Assembly (NCBI GenBank): GCA_036186865.1
Contig: AP025041.1
Coordinates: 1,077,494 to 1,141,493, forward strand
Direction: 5' to 3'
Length of the DNA: 64,000 nt
DNA from: Eustoma russellianum
Lineage: Eukaryota > Streptophyta > Magnoliopsida > Gentianales > Gentianaceae
Of the stretch, positions 45,735 to 56,345 are shown one piece after another. Both the position numbers and the translations under genes were made by a program. Position 1 is the stretch's first letter, and every line of letters starts with the position of its first letter. The notes beneath the pieces are model-generated. The model was not told the DNA's origin. It worked only from the letters and a program-made list of their open reading frames with translations, and did no database searches.

Positions 45735-47546
45735 TCATGTTGTACTTGTGGTCATGTAGAGGGGCGGACAGGGTTTACTTTTATACCTGTAGAAAACCAT
45801 CTTCTTCTTGAATGTTCCATTCCCAATGGTGATCACAATGTTGCCTGGCTCTCTGATGTAAAAAGAATTTCTCATACAATTTCCCACGTTCTTCTCCATG
45901 CGAAGCAAAACCTTATAGGAACAATCATCATTGGGAATAAATTCCTCTTTGTAGGTCACCTCAGAACCAACCACATTCACATCCCAACTTACGGTCCTCT
46001 CCACCTGCACACCCCAGCCATTCGGCATAAATATTAGTGAAAACATTAACAATGGACCATTATAATGGCAAGAAGCAAACAGGATAAGCTCTCTTTAATA
46101 TCATTATTGACCTCAAAATACTTGTCAGGCTCTTTTGGCAGCAAATTAGAATAGAAAAAAAGCTGTAATATGTGAACTATAAAAAAGAAAAAGAAAATTA
46201 TCTTGACCTCATTTACAGGAAACTGAATCCGCTCAACAGTATTTGCACGGATGTTCATCTCCAAGACTTTATCCTCAGCAGAAAACTCAGAATCGTTCAC
46301 CCTCCTGAGACCTCCTTGTTCAACCAGCAAGTTCTCAGGCGTTATATACCTACAAAAATGTCAGAGCAGATATTATAATAAAGCAAGGTACCAACTTTCT
46401 TCACCACATAAACTGAACAAGAACAGATTATCATCTTACTTGAGAAGGGTTTTGGTAACATTTGGTGACCTCAAAAAGACGACGTCCTTTTGGCTCCTTG
46501 GTATCTGCCCTGGATGTAAGGCTTGAATTGCAAAGAACCAGAGCGGAACATTTACGACGAACTGTGAATTATCCAATATGATGTTCAGTTTAATAAGTGC
46601 AACCTTTCAAATCTCTATATCCACGAGGAGGAATAAGTTGCATATAGCAGTCCAATGCATAAAATTGTTAACGTGATAAGCCTTGGGGAAAATGCTACTT
46701 GGCCAATACATAAATAGACTAGAGGCCTTTTTGCCCATGTATCAATCAGTATATTGACATTTCCTACAGTATAACGTAAACTTGTAGTTGCAGGTGTAGT
46801 AAACTCACAGTTTTGTGGATAATCCCAGGATAGTTACCAAGAACTAAGGTAGCCATCTTCTTGCAAATCCAGGGGAAGCGCTTCATGCCTGGCCTACGTG
46901 TGCCTTTTATATCTACAATGCGGACAACAGAATTTGCACCACCAGGAGTGAAATCAAGCATTCGAATTTCCTTCTCGATACACTGAATCCTCCACCTCAA
47001 GAACTCCCCCAATTTTCCATCAGCCCGTAAATACTTGCTTCTCAAATCCTGATTCTTAAATCCCCTGAATAAATGGTAACACAAAGGCCGGCCTTCTTTG
47101 TCCGTCCCACTCGTGCACCACATAGATTCAAGCTCTGGGCTAAACTTTTCGTCGAGCACCTTGTCTACTTTGAATTCTTTCCTCCATCTCATCGTCTTTC
47201 TTAGCTTTTTGAATGCCTCCGAGACATCATAATCACTTGCTTCCAAGAACTTTAACAGGACAATATCCGTGCCCACATGGCCCTTACTAGGTAACAAAGG
47301 GACGCCCCAGAGAGTAATTCCCTTGAGATTTTCTTTGATCCGACCATTTTCTCGTGGCCCATATATATAATTATGGCGAATTGCGTCCTCAACCCTGTCC
47401 CTGAATTCTTGCAAAGCTTCATTCTTGGAGAAGTTGCTTCCCGTTTCTTTGGTTTCCTCTTGAGAATGTAGCTCCTCAAACGATTCTTCTCCAGACTCAG
47501 ATTCCTCCGGCGAGCTATGGTGATCTGCAGGTTTTTGCTCCATCAT
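45735..47546 (-). CDS. Patellin-like SEC14/GOLD protein
   Basis: Four exons, 47546-46809, 46561-46440, 46349-46208 and 46004-45735, encode 423 aa. The start is MMEQKPADHHSSPEESESGE; upstream codons in frame lack an ATG before a TTG, so a longer start is unlikely. An acidic N-terminal tail (about 1-40) is followed by a CRAL-TRIO N region (GTDIVLLKFLEASDYDVSEA), the SEC14 lipid-binding fold (SVVRIVDIKGT, GNYPGIIHKT, FVVNVPLWFFAI) and a C-terminal GOLD domain (about 305-410) with EEFIPNDDCSYKVLL and EPGNIVITIGN and the typical basic KKKMVFYRYKSKP end. Patellins bind phosphoinositides and act at the cell plate and plasma membrane during division and trafficking. The N-terminal tail is short for the family, closest in length to PATL6-type members. 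Confidence in the paralogue is low. Confidence 0.92.
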
Positions 47547-47646
47547 TATTGGGGATCCGGCCGGGGAGAGTCCCGCCAGCAGGGGGGATAAAAGGAATGG
47601 CAGCTGAGCCAAGAATCTCAGCTTAACAAGATGCCATAGAAACAAT

Positions 47647-49165
47647 AAGCAGCGTCTATGGAAATATGATCATTTTCTTCTCTTTCCTCCGATGAATAAG
47701 CGGAAACAGAGGTTTTTCGACCCGCTCAACTTTTTCTTTGCCGCTGCCAAATATGGGGTCTTCAGAGAAGTATAAAGGGCCAAGTTTTGACCATAACCAT
47801 TTTCTAAAATAAAGGACTATTTATTCTTTATACCAAGTATTCTACAACAACTCTTATATATTGTGTCTCAAAAAAGAAACTCTTTTATATTGTACCTCTC
47901 TTAGTTTGTTAATCCAACTTAAGAAAAACTCAGTTCACTGTTTCATCATTATAAATATCCCGATTTGAATTTTATGTTTTTATCAATTACTTGATTATTA
48001 TTAATACATTGATCGATTATATTGATAAGTTTAGAATTGAATATAATATACCAAGTTTTTTCTGAAATCAATAACATTTTGAAACAAATATAGTGCCATC
48101 AACCGAGACGGAGAGTATATGTAAGAAAGATAATAGTATAATATTCAGCCACATCATCTTCAAAGATAACGACAAAACTATCATTTCAAAACAAGTCAGG
48201 AGGGTTTTACTATACTTTAAACAACAGGATAACTACAAATACATAAAAAGATTGTAAACAAATACATAAAAAGATTGTAAACAAATACATAAAAAGATTG
48301 TAAATGTAAAATTAAATTGACTAAATCTGAATAAAGTTTTACATGAAAAACAAGAGGGTTTGACCATACTTTAAACACCATGAATAACTACAAATACATG
48401 AACATGATTTGAAAACACATCACCATTTGTAAATTGACAATAATGTCAATCTAGCAAATCTAATACATATCACTGGGTAGCAAAAGTAACATTAATGAGT
48501 AACAATCTGTATTATTCTATGAATTTTTTTGGGGAAAAAAAAAGAAAATAAAAGAAAACCGGTACGTTGGAAAATCCGTTGCCACGACCCGCAGAAGGCC
48601 AGCCAACAGGGTCTGCTGGAATTATGCCCAATATTAAGGTAAATCTCCTGGGATGAAGAACTTAAAATGCTGTTTCACTACTTAATTTCCTATAACTAAG
48701 ATGAATCCATTAACTAAACACTGTGATAATAATTGAGAATCAATGGCTGAACATCATCAACTCATTATTACAATAGCAATTTTTTAATCACTAACTACTT
48801 GAGCTAAACCAGATAAGATAAAAAAACTTAAACATCTCTCGTTAAATATATAGATCTCACTAAAGTTATTCCTTTGTATATGTGTGAACATCTATTTCAC
48901 TCATTACTAGCATCATCCTATTTGTTGCTCACGTCCCATAGATAATTAAAAACTACGATCAAGTTGTTGAAAAAATTATCATAAACATGCTCTGTATAAT
49001 TGGTTGACTTCTCAATTCGAGAACTTTGCCGGTAAGCCATCAATACAGGGAATATGATTATTTATTCACTTAGGAAAAAAGCTTAATAAATTAACTTTCA
49101 TAATATACCTCCTCCTACTTCTCCTCATCCAGCGATTATCACCCACCAAGAAACACCATTTGCCA
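47647..49165. other. Intergenic DNA with a short tandem array
   Basis: It holds three exact 23-bp tandem units at 48236-48304 (CAAATACATAAAAAGATTGT plus AAA). Otherwise AT-rich with no gene recognised. Confidence 0.55.
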
Positions 49166-49168
49166 ATA

Positions 49169-50838
49169 TTATGACTCTCGGATATTTGGTCCAATCAAAC
49201 CTCAATGTCCATGAGCAGCTGGGGGAACATACATTTTTATCAACATAAAGAATCTTGATAACTAATGCAAACATCACCCATGCTATCAAAGTTGGAAAAA
49301 TATTACCTCCTGTCGGAATCCCTGTAAAAACCCACCAAAGCTTCAGCTTTTTCATAACAGCTATCCTTAAGAGAAATAACTATACTCTGAAAGCCACTTC
49401 CTCCTCCTTGGATCCTGATTGACTCTGGCTCCTACACATGATTTTCATCTGACAAAACCTGCAATCTTGGCAACATTTAGGTTGTCTAGTGCAGCATCCA
49501 CTTCATCCAATATAAGAAACGGAGAAGCCTTGTAACTGCAAAGTCACCAACAACAAACGCCCTAAGCATCTCAGAATAACAGCCTAGCTTTGTTATTCTA
49601 GTAATGAAAAACGTCCTCAGAACTGGGACTGGGAATTGGGTCTGCTCAATTAACATTGCCAAAAACACCACAAAAACCAATAAACAAGGGCAGCATAACA
49701 TCACATTGCAGAATCTTGAAGCCGTAAATAGCATCTATGAGAAAAGGAAAAGGGAGCAAACAGATAGTAAGTATTCACACGCCAAATTTTGATTTCCACA
49801 CGCCCCTCTTCTTATTTTCATTATTGATTGTCACCTCGTATTTATTACTCTTTCATTGACCAAACAAGGATAGTGCATGAAAATCAAGTTTTGGTATGTG
49901 AATTGCAGATAAACTTGACCTTTTTCTTGGAAGAACTTGAACATCTCAGTGTTATGTGGATATTAACAAGAACGCTTTACTATAATAAGGCTGCCATGTT
50001 TTTTTAAATAGTTATGTGATCAAGGGAGAATTTTCAGACAACACAAAACGTAATTCCTGCAACAACAGACATGAAGATTATATTTTCTTCAACAATTATT
50101 TTTCATTCCCCACTTTTTCATTGTTGTCCTCACTCCTTTACTTTTTATTTCTTTTCTAGGCATGGGGCATTGGCGGGGGTGGGTGAGGTGTCATCCAGGA
50201 GACATTCTGCGTGATGGACAACTTTGAACATACCGACGTATAGGAACAACGGTGCAAGTGCAGCAACAGTTTTTTCTCCACCTGACAGCTGGTCCATGTC
50301 ACGAAACCGCTTCGTTGGTAGCATGGCAGTATACTTGATGATGCCATGCAAAAATGGTTCATAATCGTTGTCTAAGTTCAAGCATGCAGATCCACCAAGT
50401 GGGTGAGTATAGGTCTTCGTTAGTTGTTTGTAGATTTTGTCAATAACATCGGAGATGTGGCTAAAAGCCTCCATGAACTTTTCATGCCTGTAATGAAACT
50501 TCTTTCATTGTAAAGTAAGAATAACAGCAAGAGAATTTCAAGAAGAGAAGAAAAAGTTATGCTGGTCAATCAACCACTGGGAATAAGTCCTCTAGATGAT
50601 ACAACCACTTGCAGTGAAAGAAACCTTCGGACAAAAGAAAACTACAAAACATTTCTAATGATATATTCGTACCTTGCTTGCTTAACACTATTGTATTCTG
50701 TAATCACTTTTAGTTCTGCTTGTCTGGCCTCTTCAAATTCCTCAAGCATAACTTTTTTTGCTTCTCTTTCAGAGCCTCATACCACTCCAGGGCCTTGAAA
50801 TTTGGGTCCGTTCTTTCTATTTCTGCGATTAAGTCGGC
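49169..50838 (-). pseudogene. SMC1: C-terminal fragment of cohesin subunit SMC1
   Basis: Exon-like blocks on the minus strand follow the end of SMC1. At about 50837-50675 are ADLIAEIERTDPNFKALEWY and EFEEARQAELKVITEYNSVK. At 50487-50230 are FMEAFSHISDVIDKIYKQLT, THPLGGSACLNLDN and PTKRFRDMDQLSGGEKTVAA, the ABC signature. At 49540-49325 are SPFLILDEVDAALDNLNVAK (Walker B and D-loop), RVNQD and GFQSIVISLKDS. At 49225-49169 is the tail SCSWTLRFDWTKY. Introns are kept, so it is a DNA-level copy, not a processed one. It carries frameshifts (near 50755, 49405 and 49185), a stop in place of a codon after GFVR and substitutions in conserved positions. No hinge, coiled coil or Walker A exons are seen upstream. 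Intact SMC1 closes the ATP site of the cohesin ring; this piece cannot. Confidence 0.87.
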
Positions 50839-52025
50839 AATTAAAATATTTATGTGCATGACCATTTCATTTTTATATACTACATTTAATATTAAGAATT
50901 AAACTTATGCCTTTCTAAAACGTACAAAAAAAAATATTTGAAAACAACAATACTCAATCTTTTTCCATACTATGTGGACTTGTTTTGACTCTTAACCTAA
51001 ATCATATCCTCGTATGTATTCCTATACATAATGCATAATATGCAACTTTAGATTACACATTTTTCAAAACTAACATATCATCTTAACCATGATTAAGGAC
51101 TGAGTATATAAATTTATCACTTAAATCTTATACTCTCTACATGATATCGGTTACATGACTCAATTTCTAAGTTGTGCTCTATCACTGACCATATGCTTTC
51201 GAATTGTCATATAATTCATATTTTCATTATTGTCGCTGTCCATGTCTTTCTTTGGTCTCCATCTCTCATGCAACTTTCATTGTCTTGCACCGCTAACAGG
51301 TACATCTTTCATATCATCTTAACCTCGACTCCCTCATATTCTTATCTATAAAAACATTCCAACATTTCTCCTTATATGTTCATTTCTTATTTTATCCTTC
51401 CTTATATGTCCATACATCTATTTTAACATTTTCATTTCTTATATGTCCATACATCTATCTTAAAATTTTCATTTATGCTACTCGTATTTTTTGTTCATGC
51501 TTATAGCTGAAAACAAAGAGAATTTTTTCTTTCTTTCTCATTACACCTTCATGAAATTAAAAAGAAAAGGAAAAAACAATATTCATACCGGCTCTCACAT
51601 TTAACCCTCTATTTTTTTGTTTTGGTTTCCCTTTGGAGTTACAAAAAATTGGGTAGCTTCGAAAGTGGTCACCCTCCTTTGCCACCAGAGCGTATCCAGT
51701 AGCCAACTACTACCAGATTGCATCCAACTGCAAGTCCGAGTATTGACAGTGTCACTATAATGTCTAAACATAGTCACATTATAAGATTTAAATCTTGCTA
51801 TCAGTTTCATATTATGTTCAGACAAAATTAGATTTAAACTCTTTCTGCATATCACACCCTATGTCTCCTACTTAATAAACCGCCAGATGCATGCTTTATA
51901 TATTCCAAAATAATGTAGAGACTAGGTTTGTGAAACGATGCTCGAATTCCACCAAACGATGCTCTCATGTTTCATTCACATCGAAACTAGAATGGAAAAG
52001 GTAACCAGGTGAGAGCAAGTTGGCA
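50839..52025. other. Intergenic DNA beyond the SMC1 fragment
   Basis: SMC1 similarity stops near 50838 with no splice acceptor. A block CTTATATGTCCATACATCTA occurs twice near 51402 and 51438. No gene is recognised. Confidence 0.5.
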
Positions 52026-52226
52026 AACCAAGTCGAGCCCGGATCTCCTCACCCCCAAAAATGGGGGTAACAAATGACCCCCTGCCACGTGGCAGGGGAA
52101 GGGGTGGTGAGGCTGGGTAGGGGTCACCTGCACCCAGCCTTACCACCCTCCTCCCCTGCCACGTGGCGGTCGGTCACAGGGGGGGTGACATAGGGGGCGG
52201 TGAGAGGATCCCACCCCAACCAAGTC
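52026..52226. mobile_element. GC-rich fold-back MITE with 9-bp target duplication
   Basis: The body is 52035-52217 (183 bp). Perfect 9-bp flanks AACCAAGTC lie at 52026-52034 and 52218-52226. Arms pair over almost the full length: GGATCTCCTCACC at the left with GGTGAGAGGATCC at the right, and CCCCTGCCACGTGGC in both arms with a GCTGGGT/ACCCAGC centre. The high GC content stands out against the surroundings. Long inverted repeats and 9-bp duplication suggest a Mutator-type non-autonomous element, in a family distinct from the AT-rich copies in this window. Confidence 0.85.
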
Positions 52227-52522
52227 TGCCCAACTGGCAGAAAGATCCAAGAACAGCAGTCCCTTCTACCAGTTTATACACCAAAATTAACACAGTCAGA
52301 GTCACAAGACTACAGTAACAGAAACAGCTTTTCTACAAAGAGGAAAGAGGGAGCCCAGAAACGCGGAACACATTATTAAAACTTCTTCCAATGTACAAAG
52401 ACAGATTCCTCTTGGCATCTTCCTAAACCTCATTAATTCTGATAGCCAAATTAAGGTAGTGCAAGTGTATGTATAACCATCGAGCATCCAGGTGAATATT
52501 GCTGCCGGGAAACAAGGGCCTT

Positions 52523-55500
52523 TTAAGCATCTTTCACACCTGCACTCTCTTTCTCGAGCGGAGACCTCTTTGGTGTGTGACCGTCCAACAGGTTTTCAAT
52601 CTGAAGCAGGGACCTGGGTTCCTTGGAATCAGATTCATCAGATGGTGAATTTTTGAAGTCTGCATTTTTAGGCGTATTCTGATTCTGCACATGTGAGGAA
52701 TCGCCTCCTTTAGCATCAAGTTCGGCGGATTGTGTTCCACCAACAGCAGACTGTTTTGAAACTCTTGTTTCTGAATCAATGACAGTCTCCATTTCAAGAT
52801 ACCGTGAAATCACTTGCTGAAGATCATCATGGAGACTCAGACACTCAAAGAGCATCTCCTCATCATCAGCTGTGGTTTCTATAATTCTTTGAAGAACAGG
52901 CAAAGACTGTTTGCACTTGTCCAACAGGTTTTGTGTCAGCTCACTCTGCAAAACATCAGAAAATTTAATTGATTGTTCAACATCCTGAAGTGCTCCCATC
53001 TCTGGAAACCATCATTGCATTAAAATGATAAACTAGCCAAAATAATATACACAAGTTAGAATCCCGCATTGACAGATGGACACGGTAAAGTCAGAAGCAG
53101 CAATGACTCTGATAGAGGTGAAAACAAACAACACAAAATCCTCCCACGTTAGGGGGATTAAAAAGAGATACGGCAGCAAAGGGAGAGATAACGGGAAGAA
53201 AAAAATTAAGTAGTGCCGTGACCTTGATTGATTTTGCTTCACCGTCGGAGTTCAATATGCTGGAGAGAACATCAAGACTGTTACGAGTTTCCACCAAAAA
53301 CTCCCTCTTGTCTACGCCTGACTGGTTGCGGTAACTAACAAAATTTGCATTTTCTATGCTGTGCAAGCCCATTTCAGGTGTAGGATAACTTTCAGGCGGT
53401 GATAATGGGCCTTGATCTAGATATGACTCCAATGGATACGTCATAGCTGGCATGTCACTGTCCTGCGTTCCCTGAGGTACATGCTTCGTCTTCAGGTTCT
53501 ACAAAAGAAGTAGCATACACACTGAGCATACGATACAAGAGATACACAAGGCTCAGGGCTTAGCCATCATTGTCATCAAGTCCAGAAATCATTAACAGAG
53601 GATGTAATGCTGTAAGAATGTCTAAATACACACTGGCGGGAGAAACAACCATGTTTCCCCTCGTCATGTCATTTAAAATTGCAGTTCTGCTGTTATGACT
53701 TGGCGGCTATTGGTTCCTCAAAAAAGGTTGTTTCCAGCTATCAAGCTTAAAGAGACGTGTGACTAATATATTTTTTATGATGAAGTGGTTGAAGAAAAAA
53801 TTAAGAAACGGCAACTCTACATCCTTCTAGTATGACAAATCGGCAGCCATATGGGCATCTATATTACAAATAAAATGCACAAGTGAGGACAGTGTCAAGT
53901 ATTGAAGTGGATGCAAAGGTATCTGATGTGATAGCTATTGGGACATGGAAATGGTGTGAATGGACTAAGAGGTTAGACGCTGAATTTCAAAGGCTTATTT
54001 TATTGATAGAGGAATTATAGGTCAGAGTTCACTTGGAAATGTTTTCAGTCAGTCTTCAACCTACATGCTGAAGTGGAATCGCTTGAGGAATCTGATCAAA
54101 CTGTGAGATGGTCTCAGTGGATTGGCGAAAGACGTTTGTGCCAATAGACAGTTACATTTCATGGTTTATTGGCGAAGGTTTTCTGCAGAATATAGAATAA
54201 TGAAATGGGGCTTCTGCATATGTAAGACCTTATGAAATCTGTAGCTCAACCTGAATACATGCTGTATATATTATGACCTTATTGCATGAGATTTATGTTT
54301 TTTCCACAAGAATTTGGAAGGCTATTCTACAATCCTGGTAATATGGAGTATCCTATTACCATTGCCATGCAGTGCTGTTCTGGGTAATGGATGATAACTG
54401 AGGAGTCGTTTCCAGAAGGAGCAGGTCTTACAGGGTATTTTTGTAAAATTATACTCAATTTCCCAGGAAACAACCCTCAGGTTATATGCATCCAAGGAAA
54501 GAACGCCCTGCAGATTGTGCAGGAGAATATGACTAGATGTACTCTTGGTGCGTGAAGGAGTGGTTAGAAAGTCTAAAACAAATTGGGAGACCTGACTTGA
54601 TTGCTCCAAGGTTCAAAAGTCTCAGTATACCTGTCTCCTAATAGAAATGGTATTTCTCCTCTCTCCTTTAATAGGAATAATTATATAAGAAAATTAGCAG
54701 TATCTTTTCGCTAAGAGAGGATTGTTTAACGTATTTCCTCCAGGAAACTATAGCCAACAAGAACCATGTTCGACTCCTCGGAATTTTAAATTCAAGAAGA
54801 ACCAAACCAGACAGGAGAAGAGTAACTCAATAGGCAAAAACCGAGAACAAACTAAAAGCACCATTACCACTACCGACAATTTGACGCCTGAATTTACGTA
54901 TGGGTTCGAAAGAAGATAAGTTCTACAAGAAAACATTAGAAAATTGGAAAGTGAAAAGGAAAAATCCCCCTTTTTCTATAGAATTCCATTGCAAGTTCCA
55001 ACAATCAACAGAGTAAATTTTATACTTAATGTATTGTTATGTTAACCATCTTGAATAGATAAAACTAACCAAGTAAGTTTGTTGAAAGACGGGCAAATAC
55101 ATGAGCTCCTCAGATTCTCCCCAAGCCCTAATAAGTTGCATCGCTTTCAATCGATTCTCGTGGTCGGTTTTAGGATCCTCAATCATCTTCATCATGTCAT
55201 CAAGCACCTTCTCAGAAGCCACCTCAGAAAAAACCTTCTCGCAATTAGAAGTACAAGTCTCCAACAAGTCGAGGCTCAAACGCTGGCTTACAGGGCTCTT
55301 ACCCAATAATTTCTTCTTAATAGCTTTGACAACCTCGGTGCCGTTGATTTGCTCGCTGCTAATCATGGAGCAAATCCGAAGATTAAGACCCCAATTAGGT
55401 TCCTCCATCGTTTCCAAGGTGGCTTCGTCGACCATCTTGGACTCAGGGGTTGGGGCTTGGAGAATTTCCTTCATTTTTGAGCTGACGATTCTGCTCATCT

Positions 55501-55570
55501 GGGCGCCGCCCGTTTTCAATCGCTCGCCCAGCGAGGATGAAGCGATTTTCAGCTTGTCGAATTTGTCCAT
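52523..55570 (-). CDS. TOL: TOM1-like protein (VHS and GAT domains, TOL family)
   Basis: Three exons, 55570-55070, 53498-53223 and 52999-52523, encode 417 aa; introns are 1571 and 223 bp and keep phase. The N-terminus MDKFDKLKIASSSLGERLKT leads into a VHS domain (about 47-167) with TLETMEEPNWGLNLRICSMI, VVKAIKKKLLGKSPVSQRLS and ALTLLETC-type LDLLETCTSNCEKVF. A linker follows, then a GAT domain (about 228-330) with FLVETRNSLDVLSSILN, LLDKCKQSLPVLQRIIETTA and ECLSLHDDLQQVISRYLEME. The tail is Ser/Asp/Pro-rich. TOL proteins bind ubiquitinated plasma-membrane cargo and hand it to the ESCRT pathway, replacing ESCRT-0 in plants. Length fits TOL1/TOL2. The third exon's acceptor must be the second AG of CCAGAG to keep frame. 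Confidence 0.93.
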
Positions 55571-55639
55571 ATTTTCAGCTGTCTGGGATTTGTGTCTGAT
55601 GTTTCTTCACTACCTTTTCTACCCAACGCCTATTTGATT

Positions 55640-56004
55640 TGATAAATGAGAAATTTGGTGCAACTTTTGGACCAAAGAAGGTTTCCTGAGACTTCATCGT
55701 TCTTTAGAAAGAAAATAAAAACTAGAAAGGAGGTTTCATCTTACTTTTTCCATATAATTTTCATATTCTACGAACATGTGTTAATTGAATAAAATTTTAG
55801 TTCGTAGTCGATATTACAATAAATTTAATAAGTATGGCATATAAACATGATTAAGTAATAACTTAGCACGTATGTGTAATAAATACATTTTAATTTTTAA
55901 CATATAGCATTTTCTTAATTCTGATGACTTTCGATATTTTCCTTTTCAAGTACACGTAGCCTTTGGATCAAGGCGGGGGCTCCTCCTCCAGCTCCGGTCA
56001 AATA
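55640..56004. other. Intergenic DNA upstream of TOL
   Basis: AT-rich, with no gene or repeat recognised. Confidence 0.5.
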
Positions 56005-56345
56005 TCATGGGACTCACCTACTCACGATATATCTCACTGATTTTAGTTAGGAGGTTTCGAAAAAAACGTCAGTGGCTCGAACCTTGGCGAAAACAAGAAC
56101 GTTTGAACCCCCTTCAAGCTAGCTGCATAGTGTGGGAGCACTATTGACCCGTAGAATGATCTGATAGGCTGACAGTTCAATGGACTTCTTTCGGTGCCAA
56201 TGGACTTCTTGTACTGTCCATGTCATATGACAAACTTCTACTAATAAGTATGGAAACTTTATTTACATCCCTACATGCCTTGTGAGACAGGAAGTGATAA
56301 GTACCCTTAGTGGTTGGGGTTAACCTTTTCTTTTTCATGGGACTC
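56005..56345 (+). mobile_element. tRNA-derived SINE, copy D
   Basis: The body is 56016-56334 (319 bp) with an 11-bp duplication TCATGGGACTC at 56005-56015 and 56335-56345. It runs on the plus strand with B-box-like GTGGCTCGAACC, then CTGCATAGTGTGGGAGCAC, TTTACATCCCTACA and the end TTGGGGTTAACCTTTTC. These blocks match, in order, the reverse complement of the copy at 60311-60595. Confidence 0.8.

Noticed and set aside
47547..47645. N-terminal extension of the patellin frame
   Set aside because: The extension begins at TTG and has no ATG before MMEQKP at 47546; the hydrophobic stretch is translated 5' UTR.
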